27,747 nucleotides of DNA, taken from NCBI GenBank assembly GCA_964482685.1, contig CAYZZA010000015.1, positions 1-27,747 of the forward strand. Reading direction: 5' to 3'. Below are positions 1 to 7,961 of the stretch, in pieces. Within the stretch, counting starts at the first letter, position 1, and each line of letters opens with the position of its first letter. The translations under genes and the position numbers were made by a program. Below the pieces are notes generated by a model, which ran no database searches, had not been told where the DNA came from, and was given only the letters and a program-made list of their open reading frames with translations. The DNA comes from CAYZZA01 sp964482685 (GTDB lineage: Bacteria; Bacillota; Bacilli; Lactobacillales; Carnobacteriaceae_A).

Positions 1-20
1 GTACGGTGGTGTGAGGGGAC

Positions 21-43
21 GGTAAACAAATTAATTGTTTACC
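21..43. repeat. 9-bp inverted repeat near left edge
   Basis: GGTAAACAA, five bases, then TTGTTTACC form a perfect dyad in the 96 bases downstream of the transporter gene. No T-run follows on either strand, so it is not a typical terminator. It could be an operator for a gene beyond the left edge. Its role is unknown. Confidence 0.4.
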
Positions 44-96
44 TCCTACTCGATGGTTTATAAGTTATCTGAAAGAGGTCTGCATAAAGGTGTGTG

Positions 97-984
97 TTAT
101 TGAGTGGGACGATGTAAAGACACCGGTTCTACGTGGACGTCGATGTCCAAAACACCGTATTGATGATACAAATGGTCTTCTACTTCTTGAGTAATGTCAT
201 GTCCTTCTTGGACGGTAAGAGATCCATCTACCAAGATAGTGACGTCTAAATACACATTGGGTCCATACATGCGTCCTTTAATCGCTTTGACTTCTTTTAC
301 CCCAGGGATAGACAAAGTGGCTTTGGTGTACGTTCTAATTTCTTCAATATCAAACCCGTCCGATAGTGAAAAGGCACTTTCTACGAACACGTCGTAGCCT
401 GTTTTTAAAATAATGACACCAACAAGGAAAGCCATGTATCCATCGACCCAGTCTAATCCAATCATAGAAGCAAAAATCGCAAATCCTGTCACAAAACTTG
501 TCAATGCATCCGCAAGGTTGTCACGAGAAACAGCTTTTAGTCCGCTGCTTTTTAATTTCTTTGCAAGAATTGCATTGCCTCTATAGAGAATAAACAAGAC
601 GAGCCCACTGAATAAAGCGACGAGTCCAGTGAGTGGATTTGGAACAGAGAATTCAGTGCTGAGAATAATTTTTCCGCTTGTGAAGACCACTTGTACTCCG
701 ACAGTTAGCATAATTAAGGAAGTAATCAAACTAGCAATCGGTTCGGCTTTCCAATGGCCATATCGATGATCTTCATCTGCTGGTTTTCTAGCTGTACGAA
801 GTCCGATTAAGACAGTGATCGAAGAAGCTGCATCAGTTAAGTTATTTAAGCCATCTGCGCGTAGAGCAGAAGAAGTCCAGCGTATACCAATGAAAATTTT
901 TAAAGCAGACAGAAAAACATAAACAAGCAAGCTCACAATAATGCCTTTTTCAGCTTGTTTGACGCGCGTATAAGACTCATGCAA
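97..984 (-). CDS. Cation diffusion facilitator, probable Mn(II) exporter
   Basis: Six-helix cation diffusion facilitator (CDF) membrane protein that exports divalent metal in exchange for protons. With the start chosen here it has 295 residues, normal for the family. The open frame extends to 1125, but the extra N-terminus is aromatic and basic and unlike the family. A TTG at 984 has an AAAGGA site about ten bases upstream and is preferred. TM2 carries N47-x3-D51 (NNLTD) and TM5 carries D155-x3-D159 (DNLAD). This Asn-Asp/Asp-Asp set is the transport-site signature of Mn-type CDFs such as MntE/MneP, whereas Zn members use His-Asp. The conserved loop HRYGHWKAE follows TM2, and a cytoplasmic ferredoxin-like domain occupies roughly residues 210-290. 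It is transcribed divergently from the purine permease. Family is certain; Mn specificity is inferred from the motif. Confidence 0.9.
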   Translation of the reverse strand: MHESYTRVKQAEKGIIVSLLVYVFLSALKIFIGIRWTSSALRADGLNNLTDAASSITVLIGLRTARKPADEDHRYGHWKAEPIASLITSLIMLTVGVQVVFTSGKIILSTEFSVPNPLTGLVALFSGLVLFILYRGNAILAKKLKSSGLKAVSRDNLADALTSFVTGFAIFASMIGLDWVDGYMAFLVGVIILKTGYDVFVESAFSLSDGFDIEEIRTYTKATLSIPGVKEVKAIKGRMYGPNVYLDVTILVDGSLTVQEGHDITQEVEDHLYHQYGVLDIDVHVEPVSLHRPTQ

Positions 985-1093
985 ATGGAAAGCATCCTTT
1001 CGTAAACAACTGTAGTATCTGTCTCTATGGTAATATGGAACAAAATAAAAAACAAATATTCGGTAAAAGACATGTAAAAAGTATGTAAAATAA

Positions 1094-1105
1094 ACGAACG
1101 TTCGT
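1094..1105. promoter_or_regulatory. Perfect palindrome ACGAACGTTCGT
   Basis: A 12-bp perfect palindrome between the divergent transporter and permease genes. It contains CGAAC on both strands, the core of the PurR PurBox, and a similar CGAA/TTCG pair overlaps the permease -10 about 70 bp downstream. It lies 110 bp upstream of the transporter start. The cognate protein is unknown. Confidence 0.35.
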
Positions 1106-1153
1106 CTTTTGTGGGTAAAAATCATTAAGAAAACCTCATAAACGAAAAAAAAC

Positions 1154-1183
1154 TTGTTTTAATCCGAATGCTGTTCGTATAAT
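1154..1183 (+). promoter_or_regulatory. Promoter of the purine permease gene
   Basis: TTGTTT (1154-1159) and a perfect TATAAT (1178-1183) are separated by 18 bp. The predicted leader is only about 35 nt, which leaves no room for a purine riboswitch. CCGAA (1164-1168) and TTCG (1174-1177) make an inverted pair in the spacer and resemble overlapping PurBox halves, so a purine repressor could act here. Confidence 0.65.
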
Positions 1184-1225
1184 GAAGGGGAAGAAAAAAA
1201 CGAATAAAGGGGAGCTAGGAAAAGA

Positions 1226-2554
1226 ATGTTAGAAACGCTGTTTAAGTTAAAAGAGAACAAAACAAATGTTAAAACGGAAGTACTTGCCGGATTAACGACC
1301 TTTATGACGATGGCCTACGTACTGGTTGTACAGCCAGGTTCGATTGTTGGGTTTGGGCCTGAACAAGCCTTTACAGACATCAACGGAGTTATTATTACGA
1401 AGACAGCCCTCCTGATTATGACTGCTCTTATTTCAGCTTTGATCACATTGCTCATGGCTATGTACGCAAACGTCCCATTTGCTCTTTCTACCGGAATGGG
1501 TACAAACTTTATGTTTGGAGCCTTGCTTCAAAATGGGACCCTTTCATTTGGAAACATTATGGCCATTACATTATTCAGTGGACTCATCTTTGTTGCCCTT
1601 TCCGTTCTAGGCATACGTGATTTTATTGTACGAGCTATTCCCAATAACATCAAAACCTCTATTTCAGTGGCGATTGGCTTCTTTATTGCTTATCTTGGAT
1701 TTAAAAACTCCGGTATTGGAAACTTTACAGATGGTATCGGAATGGGTGACATCACACAACCTGCCATTTACTTAGCCGTTTTAGGTTTATTCATTATTGC
1801 TCTTTTAACGGTTTACAAAGTACCGGGTGCTCTTTTAATTGGAATTACCGCGATTACGTTAATTGGGATTCCATTAGGTGTCACACAAGTTCCAGGAAAA
1901 TTATTTGGTGTGCCTGAAATTGAATCTATTCGAAACATTACATTTGCCTTTGACTTTAAAAACTTATTAAATGGTAGCACTCTCGTCTTAATCTTTATTG
2001 CTTTCTTTGGAGACTTTTTCTCTACTCTTGGAACTGTTTTAGGAGTCGCACAAAAAGCCAACTTATTAGATGAAGACGGCAACTATCCAGATATTCAACG
2101 TCCATTTATTGTCGATGCGATTGGAACGTGTGTGGGAGCTGCTGCTGGATGTACAACGATTACCACATTTGTGGAATCATCTGCCGGAGTTGAAGCAGGT
2201 GGACGCACAGGGTTAACTGCCCTAACCACATCAGTGATGTTTTTCGCAGCAATTTTAGCAGCACCTTTGTTCTTGATGATTCCAGATGCCGCAACAGGTC
2301 CAGCCTTGATCTTTGTTGGCTATAGCATGATTTCAACAATTGGAAACGTTGATTTTACTGATTTTGTTGAAGCGTTTGGACCTTTTATCATGATTGTGTT
2401 CACCATCTTTACAGGTGGAATTGCTACAGGAATCAGTGCAGGTATTCTAGCTGACGTTATCATCAAAACCTTTGCACGTAAAGAAGGAAAAGAAGTACAC
2501 CCAGCTATGTATGCATTGAGTATTCCTTTGATTTTGTACTTTATTCTGCAATAA
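1226..2554 (+). CDS. NCS2/AzgA-family purine permease
   Basis: Polytopic membrane permease of 442 residues, matching the roughly 440 residues of Bacillus PbuG/PbuO and the AzgA group, which import adenine, hypoxanthine or guanine with a cation. The N-terminal signature VLAGLTTFMTMAYVLVVQPG is typical (residues about 20-39). The segment FALSTGMGTNFMF and the late motif ESSAGVEAGGRTGLTAL match the substrate-binding half helices of the family. GGGGAG lies 14 bases before the ATG. A terminator follows and adenine deaminase starts 84 bp later on the same strand. That neighbour suggests adenine as an important substrate, but the exact base cannot be read from sequence. Confidence 0.9.
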   Translation: MLETLFKLKENKTNVKTEVLAGLTTFMTMAYVLVVQPGSIVGFGPEQAFTDINGVIITKTALLIMTALISALITLLMAMYANVPFALSTGMGTNFMFGALLQNGTLSFGNIMAITLFSGLIFVALSVLGIRDFIVRAIPNNIKTSISVAIGFFIAYLGFKNSGIGNFTDGIGMGDITQPAIYLAVLGLFIIALLTVYKVPGALLIGITAITLIGIPLGVTQVPGKLFGVPEIESIRNITFAFDFKNLLNGSTLVLIFIAFFGDFFSTLGTVLGVAQKANLLDEDGNYPDIQRPFIVDAIGTCVGAAAGCTTITTFVESSAGVEAGGRTGLTALTTSVMFFAAILAAPLFLMIPDAATGPALIFVGYSMISTIGNVDFTDFVEAFGPFIMIVFTIFTGGIATGISAGILADVIIKTFARKEGKEVHPAMYALSIPLILYFILQ

Positions 2555-2578
2555 TAGAGACACCGTACGTTAAACAGC

Positions 2579-2611
2579 GAGGATGGGAGTGGTTTCCATC
2601 CTTTCTTTTTT
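2579..2611 (+). terminator. Rho-independent terminator after permease
   Basis: AGGATGG (2580-2586) pairs with CCATCCT (2596-2602) around a 9-nt loop, followed by a T-rich run. It separates the permease from adenine deaminase. I see no strong promoter before the deaminase, so partial readthrough is possible. Confidence 0.7.
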
Positions 2612-2638
2612 ACTAAAAAAACTGGAGGCCTAGATTAG

Positions 2639-4423
2639 ATGAGAAAAATACCTGTACCACACCGTAGAGAAATGTTGCAAGCAGCATTAGGAGAAATCAA
2701 GTCAGATTTGGCCGTGAAAAACACGCAGTATTTTAACTTATTTACAGGAGAAGAATACCCAGCAACGGTCTTTATCCACAAGGGATTTGTCGTTCACGTA
2801 GAGGCAGATGATTTAGAAGCTGGACTTGATAATGTGGTTGAAGTAGTAGATGCCAAAGGAGCCACCATTATTCCAGGATTAATTGACGCACACATGCACG
2901 TGGAAAGCACAATGTTGACCCCTAGACATTTGGCTGAAGCTGTGGTGCCAACAGGAACTACAACGGTTGTAACAGATCCGCATGAAGTGGCAAACGTTGC
3001 AGGAGAAGAAGCGGTAGCGTACATGCATGATGCGGGGTTAGATCTTCCAATGCGTCAGTACATCAACATTCCATCTTGTGTGCCAGCTGTCCCAGGACTT
3101 GAACAAGCAGGTGCTGCTTTTGACTATACCGTCGTGGACCGTTTAGCCAAACTTGAAAACGTTATTGGTTTAGCTGAAGTCATGGACTTTAAAGGCGTGC
3201 AACACGGATCGGATCGTATGATGGACATGATTGAAGCAGCTGAACGAAACAATTTGTATATTCAAGGTCATATTGTCAATCAATCTGGACGTGAGTTGAG
3301 TGCGTACGCTGTTGGAGGACCAACAACCGATCATGAGAGTCGCGCTCCTGGAGAAGCCTTAAACAAATTGCGGATTGGTATGTATGTCGATGGGCGTGAG
3401 TCTTCTATGGCCCACAACATTCAGACCATTTGGCAAGACGTCAAAGATTTGCCATGGAGAACCCGTTTGTCTATTTGTACCGATGACGTAGAGTCATCTG
3501 ACATCTTAAAAAATGGCCACGTCAACAATGTTTTGCGCATTCTTGTCCAAGAAGGTATGTCGCCCATTGAAGCTGTGCGTGCAGCCACGTTACACCCAGC
3601 GGAAGAAATTGGCATCAACAACCTAGGAGCGATTGCGCCGGGATATGTCGCAGACTTCTTGCTGATCCGTGATTTTGAGACATTTGAGCCAGAAAAAGTC
3701 TTTTTTGGTGGAAAGCTCGTCGCAGAAAACGGAAAAATGACGGTTGAGATTGAACCGCGTTCTTTCGACATAGAAACAACAAACACCGTCAATGTGTTGC
3801 CATTGGATCTCAGTGATTTTAGTATGCCAGCACCTAACGGACAACAATCGGGTACAGTGAAAGTCAATGTGCCTACTTATTATGAATTGAATGCGTCCCT
3901 GACACACTTACAAGTAGAAGAACTCCCTGTCAAAGATGGTTTAATTGACATCAGTCATGACCCTGAATTAGCGTATGTATTAACCGTCAACCGCTACGGA
4001 AAAGCAAATAAAACAATTGGCCTTGTGCGCAACTTTGGCGGTGTTGAAGGGGCGGTTGGAAGTACCATAGCCCATGATCACCACAACATGATGATTGTGT
4101 ACCGTTACCCTGAAGCAGGAGAGCGTGTCTACAAAGCTTTGACCGAATGTGGCGGAGGCATTAGCTGTTCTGGAAAAGACGAATTGCTCTACACCCTTGA
4201 ATTGCCTGTTTTTGGTCTTATGAGCGCAACAGACTGTTTTGATACAGCTGAACGTGCTGAAAAGATGAAAGACGTCTTGCGCAGCATTGGGCTAGACACA
4301 ATCAATCCATTGTTGCGGATTGTCACACTAGGTTTAACGGTTATTCCAGAATACAAATACAGTGATTTAGGATTAGTAGATGTCATGAACACGAAACTAA
4401 TTCCTATTTTTCCAGAAGCTTAA
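2639..4423 (+). CDS. ade: Adenine deaminase
   Basis: Converts adenine to hypoxanthine and ammonia in the cytoplasm, feeding purine salvage. The 594-residue product is slightly longer than B. subtilis AdeC. It is an amidohydrolase TIM barrel with the metal motif DAHMH (H85, H87), TDPHE (113-116), GH (210-211), TDHES (230-234) and CTDD (280-283). The C-terminal domain typical of adenine deaminases carries AHDHHNMM (about 478-485) and the Cys-rich ECGGGISCSG. GGAGG sits ten bases before the ATG. It lies directly downstream of a purine permease, so uptake and deamination are coupled in layout, although a terminator separates the two genes. No truncation or missing ligand is seen. Confidence 0.95.
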   Translation: MRKIPVPHRREMLQAALGEIKSDLAVKNTQYFNLFTGEEYPATVFIHKGFVVHVEADDLEAGLDNVVEVVDAKGATIIPGLIDAHMHVESTMLTPRHLAEAVVPTGTTTVVTDPHEVANVAGEEAVAYMHDAGLDLPMRQYINIPSCVPAVPGLEQAGAAFDYTVVDRLAKLENVIGLAEVMDFKGVQHGSDRMMDMIEAAERNNLYIQGHIVNQSGRELSAYAVGGPTTDHESRAPGEALNKLRIGMYVDGRESSMAHNIQTIWQDVKDLPWRTRLSICTDDVESSDILKNGHVNNVLRILVQEGMSPIEAVRAATLHPAEEIGINNLGAIAPGYVADFLLIRDFETFEPEKVFFGGKLVAENGKMTVEIEPRSFDIETTNTVNVLPLDLSDFSMPAPNGQQSGTVKVNVPTYYELNASLTHLQVEELPVKDGLIDISHDPELAYVLTVNRYGKANKTIGLVRNFGGVEGAVGSTIAHDHHNMMIVYRYPEAGERVYKALTECGGGISCSGKDELLYTLELPVFGLMSATDCFDTAERAEKMKDVLRSIGLDTINPLLRIVTLGLTVIPEYKYSDLGLVDVMNTKLIPIFPEA

Positions 4424-4480
4424 CAACTACTATATCGATTGGTACAAGATACACGTAAGAATTCAGAGAATTGAAAAAGA

Positions 4481-4518
4481 AAAGAGAGAGCGATGGACAT
4501 TCATTGCTCTCTCTTTTT
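4481..4518 (+). terminator. Strong terminator after adenine deaminase
   Basis: A long, nearly perfect stem (4481-4495 with 4502-4516, one G-U pair) built on AGAGAGAGC / GCTCTCTCT and followed by a T-run. It ends the deaminase transcript. Confidence 0.9.
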
Positions 4519-4519
4519 G

Positions 4520-4536
4520 GTGAAAAACGTTTTCAC
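4520..4536. promoter_or_regulatory. Palindrome GTGAAAA-ACG-TTTTCAC, cre-like
   Basis: A 7-bp perfect inverted repeat with a 3-bp centre. Its right half, AACGTTTTCA, fits the CcpA cre consensus, while the left half is shifted by one base. It overlaps the predicted -35 of the next gene (TTTTCA), so a bound protein would block that promoter. CcpA is only one candidate. Confidence 0.4.
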
Positions 4537-4558
4537 TAGACTGAATAAGTGGTATTCT
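4530..4558 (+). promoter_or_regulatory. Probable promoter of the ydbC-like/M3 peptidase operon
   Basis: TTTTCA (4530-4535), 17 bp, then TATTCT (4553-4558). Each hexamer is moderate, but the spacing is ideal and it lies 42 bp before the start codon, just behind the previous gene's terminator. Confidence 0.5.
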
Positions 4559-4599
4559 TAGAAAGAAGAAAAAGAGACTAAATGAAAGGAGAAAAAGCG

Positions 4600-4821
4600 A
4601 TGGCCGACATTACGTTTGATGTGCTAGAACATTTAGGAACGTTATCCGAAAATCCAAAAGGGTGGACAAAAGAATTGACGATGGTTAGTTGGAACGAGCG
4701 CAAACCTAAATTTGACATACGTGAATGGAGTCCAAACTACACCAAAATGAGTAAAGGGGTTACCTTTACCGTGGAAGAGTTAAAAGAATTGAAGACGATT
4801 TTAAATCAACTTGATTTATAA
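4600..4821 (+). CDS. YdbC/PC4-like ssDNA-binding protein
   Basis: Small protein of 73 residues that closely matches the YdbC family, whose Lactococcus member has a PC4-like fold and binds single-stranded DNA. Visible family hallmarks are ADITFDVLEHLGTLSE, GWTKELTMVSWN and the pattern KFDIREWSP, all in the beta-sheet that binds DNA. An in-frame ATG at 4582 exists, but AAAGGAG (4585-4591) lies after it and correctly positions the ATG at 4600, so the shorter start is chosen. The peptidase gene follows after 32 bp with its own ribosome binding site and probably shares the transcript. The cellular role of the family is not well established. Confidence 0.85.
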   Translation: MADITFDVLEHLGTLSENPKGWTKELTMVSWNERKPKFDIREWSPNYTKMSKGVTFTVEELKELKTILNQLDL

Positions 4822-4853
4822 CAACCACCAAAAAACCTTATAGGAGGCACCAT

Positions 4854-6606
4854 ATGAAATTCTCAGACTATACGTATACAAGACCCAATTACGATGTGTA
4901 CAAACAAGAGGTACGAGCAGAAATTCAACGACTGACAACGGCATCTTCTCCGACAGAAGCTGTCGCAGCAGTGAAACACATTACTGCTCTTGCACAAGAT
5001 GTGGATACCCAAATGAATTTGGCGTCGATTCGCCACACAATCGATACAACTGATTCCTTTTATGAACAAGAAGATACGTACTGGAATGAATACGGTCCGT
5101 TGTACACAGAATTAAACGTTGAATATTACCGTGCGGTATTAGACTCTCCTTATCAAGAAGCGCTAGCAGAGATATTGCCCGAAACATTCTTTAAAATGGC
5201 TGAGTTTGAACTTCGTTCCTTTAGTCCAGCTGTGATTGATTTGCTTCAAAAAGAAAACGATTTGGCTAGTCAATACACCAAGTTAGTAGCGAGCGCAAAA
5301 ATCGAATACGATGGTAAAATATTGACACTCTCTCAGTTTGGTCCTTATTTAGAATCCAAAGACCGAGACGTCCGCAAGTCTGCCTCACAAGCATCTTGGA
5401 GCTTTTTTGAAGAGNNNNNNNNNNAGTAAAGATATGAATTTAGATATTAGTTCAGCATTTTTTGAAGAGCATGAAGCTGAATTTGACCGCATCTACGATG
5501 AAATGGTTGAGGTTCGGACGAATATTGCGCACACATTAGGGTTCAAGGACTTTGTGGAACTTAGCTACATTCGCATGATGCGCTTTGATTACGATCGGGA
5601 TATGGTTCATACATACCGTGAAAACGTCTTAGCAGACGTCGTGCCTGCTGCTACCCGCTTGTATGAACGCCAAGCCAAGCGTATTGGGCTAGAGTCGATG
5701 CGCGCATACGATTTGCCACTGAACTTTTTAGAAGGCAATGCTGCTCCCACAGATACGCCTGAGGTCATTGTTCAAAATGGGCAAAAAATGTACCATGAGT
5801 TATCGCCAGAAACAGGGGAGTTTATTGATTTCATGGTTGAACGAGACTTACTAGATCTGTTGTCTACAAAAGGAAAAGCAAGTGGAGGCTACTGTACGTA
5901 TATTCCTGAGTATGAATCTCCCTTTATTTTCGCAAACTTTAACGGGACTTCTGGAGACATTGACGTCTTGACACATGAAGCGGGACACGCTTTTCAAGTG
6001 TATGAATCTCGCTGGATTCAACAGCCGGAACTTGTTTTTCCAACGTACGAAAGTGCTGAAATTCATTCTATGAGTATGGAATTCTTTACGTACCCTTGGA
6101 TGGAATTGTTCTTCAAAGAAGACACCGACAAATACAAATTTAGCCATTTGAGTGGTGCACTCCAGTTTTTGCCATACGGAGTATTGGTCGATCACTTCCA
6201 ACATGAAGTGTATGAGAATCCAACAATGACACCCGAAGAACGAAAAGCCACATGGCGTCGATTAGAAAAAATGTACAACCCACACAAAGATTATTCAGAA
6301 CAAGCCTTTCTTGAGAAAGGAACGTATTGGTATCGTCAAGGACATATTTTCCAAAGTCCTTTCTATTACATTGATTACACACTTGCACAAGTGTGTGCGT
6401 TCCAATTCTGGAAACGTGCAATTGTTGAAAAGGACCCAACAGCTTGGGACGATTACTTGAGCATTTGTAAAGTAGGCGGCTCCAAAACATTCCTCCAAAT
6501 TGTAGAACAAGCCCATCTCGTCTCGCCATTTGAAGAAGGCTCTTTAACAGAGATTGTGCAAACGATTGAAACAGAATTAGAAAAAGTAGACGATTTGGCG
6601 TTATAA
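4854..6606 (+). CDS. M3-family oligoendopeptidase, interrupted by assembly gap
   Basis: Cytosolic zinc metallopeptidase that cleaves short peptides, of the M3B oligoendopeptidase group related to but distinct from PepF. AGGAGG precedes the ATG (MKFSDYTYTRP). The zinc motif HEAGH is at 5974-5988, followed by the downstream glutamate region SAEIHSMSMEFF; the C-terminal half is intact. Ten Ns at 5415-5424 interrupt the gene. The upstream part reads in one frame up to FFEE and the downstream part resumes in another frame at AGT (5425). Ten is not a multiple of three, so the gap length is nominal or an error lies here. FFEE and its coding string TTTTTTGAAGAG occur on both sides. Deleting SKDMNLDISSAFFEE would give about 565 residues, the usual size. 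One intact gene in the organism is most likely. Confidence 0.85.
5415..5424. other. Assembly gap (10 N)
   Basis: Ten unresolved bases within the M3 peptidase gene. The flanks share TTTTTTGAAGAG, and the reading frame changes across the gap, which points to a scaffolding join rather than a sequenced insertion. Confidence 0.99.
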
Positions 6607-6678
6607 ATCGATAAAATAAGGTAGATATGCATACGAGCAAAAGCAGTTTGCTAGTAAAAAGAAAAACGCATATAAAGG

Positions 6679-6712
6679 TGCCTCCATTCTTGCTTAGGGT
6701 GGAGGTATTTTT
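6679..6712 (+). terminator. Terminator after M3 peptidase
   Basis: CCTCCA (6681-6686) pairs with TGGAGG (6700-6705), extended by weak pairs, and is followed by TTTTT. It ends the ydbC-like/peptidase transcript. Confidence 0.7.
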
Positions 6713-6736
6713 GTTAAGAAAAGAGGATGTATACGG

Positions 6737-7753
6737 ATGAATCAATCCAAATTACCTGGAATAAGTGTGGCCATAGGCATTGCATTGGTTGCGACACTCG
6801 CAGAACGAGCACTTCCAATTCCCTTAGTGGGGGCGTCAATTATCGCTTTATTTATCGGAATGGGGGTGAATTCTTTTGCGCCTTCATCCACTGGCTTAGA
6901 AGCCGGCTTGACTTTTACGTCAAAAACAATCTTAAAGTTTGCGATTGTCCTGTTAGGAGCATCTTTAAGTATTGGCACGATTTTAGAAGTAGGCAAATTG
7001 TCCCTTTCAGTGATGTTTTTTACCTTGCTGACTTGTTTTGGGGGCGGATATTTTGTCGGGAAAGCTTTAAAGCTTGATTGGAAGTTGTCGAACTTGATTT
7101 CGGCTGGGACCGGTATTTGTGGCGGGTCTGCAATCGCGGCAATTGCTCCGGTCATTGATGCCAAAGAAAGTGACATTGCCTATGCTATGTCCGCAACGTT
7201 TTTATTCGATGTAGCCATGATTCTCTTGTTTCCCTTGATGGGACGAGCGCTAGGGATGTCCAATCAAGCGTACGGACTTTGGGCGGGTACGGCGATCAAT
7301 GATACTTCGAGTGTGGTCGCAGCAGGATATGCTTTTTCTGAAGCAGCCGGTGATTTTGCTACGATGGTCAAATTGACCCGGACATTGTCTATTATCCCGA
7401 CTGTTTTGATTTTTAGTGCCATTCAATACACACTCACGCAGAAGAAGACGCAAGAAAGTCCAACACAAACACACAAAAAAGTCTCCCTTCTTTCTTTGTT
7501 TCCATGGTTTATTGTCTTGTTTGTGGGAATGGCGTTGTTAAACAGTGCCGGATGGATACCTAGTATGTTGTCCCGATTCTTAAAACAAACAAGCAAATTC
7601 TTGATGGTTGCTGCATTAGCCGCAATAGGATTAAAGACAGATCTAAAAGAAATGAGACAGTCCGGTCTGAACCCTATGTTCCATGGGTTTATTATTTCGG
7701 CATTGGTTGTAGTAGTTGCGCTTGGAGTGGAAAAATGGATGGGGCTCCTCTAA
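6737..7753 (+). CDS. YeiH-family (UPF0324) putative sulfate exporter
   Basis: Polytopic inner-membrane protein of 338 residues with about ten hydrophobic helices, of the YeiH/UPF0324 family. The family is annotated as putative sulfate exporters on limited evidence. Family hallmarks are ALFIGMGVN near residue 35, FAIVLLGASLS (about 68-78), the glycine-rich GTGICGGSAIAAIAPVI (about 125-141) and GLWAGTAINDTSSVVAAG (about 182-199). An AAAAGAGG site lies about eleven bases before the ATG. It stands between two terminators and looks monocistronic; the next gene is convergent. Nothing in the sequence identifies the substrate. Confidence 0.85.
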   Translation: MNQSKLPGISVAIGIALVATLAERALPIPLVGASIIALFIGMGVNSFAPSSTGLEAGLTFTSKTILKFAIVLLGASLSIGTILEVGKLSLSVMFFTLLTCFGGGYFVGKALKLDWKLSNLISAGTGICGGSAIAAIAPVIDAKESDIAYAMSATFLFDVAMILLFPLMGRALGMSNQAYGLWAGTAINDTSSVVAAGYAFSEAAGDFATMVKLTRTLSIIPTVLIFSAIQYTLTQKKTQESPTQTHKKVSLLSLFPWFIVLFVGMALLNSAGWIPSMLSRFLKQTSKFLMVAALAAIGLKTDLKEMRQSGLNPMFHGFIISALVVVVALGVEKWMGLL

Positions 7754-7908
7754 GCAAGATGGCATATAAAAGGCTCACTGTTTTCGCAATGCAATTGATA
7801 ACATGTGCCTAAAAGACAGGTCCAGTGCGTAAGGTTTTCTATTCGGAAGATAAAACATGCAGATAAGGTCTGGATTCAAAAAAACACATAGATTTAAAAG
7901 GCAAGTCC

Positions 7909-7961
7909 AAAAAACCCTCGAATCAAAAGAGCAAAAAATGCTCGTTTGACTCGAGGGTTTT
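7909..7961. terminator. Bidirectional terminator between convergent genes
   Basis: A stem of about 19 bp with two mismatches (7915-7933 with 7939-7957) and an A5 loop. On the minus strand it is followed by T6 and serves the acetyltransferase gene, whose stop codon (7923-7925) lies inside the stem. On the plus strand a shorter T4 tail could stop the YeiH transcript. The bases from 7754 to 7908 show no gene. Confidence 0.85.

Noticed and set aside
1094..1105. LexA/SOS box
   Set aside because: The Gram-positive SOS box needs CGAAC-N4-GTTCG; here the half-sites touch with no spacer.
1184..1225. Purine riboswitch before the permease
   Set aside because: The leader after the TATAAT promoter is only about 35 nt and lacks the purine aptamer helices and loops.
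4582..4599. Upstream ATG of the ydbC-like gene
   Set aside because: The Shine-Dalgarno AAAGGAG lies downstream of this ATG and serves the ATG at 4600.
4854..6606. Genuine frameshifted pseudogene of the M3 peptidase
   Set aside because: The frame change coincides with the N gap; both halves are otherwise intact with the HEAGH site, so an assembly cause is far more likely.
6727..7077. 116-residue frame overlapping the YeiH-family gene
   Set aside because: It is an out-of-frame shadow of a well-supported membrane protein gene and has no recognisable domain.
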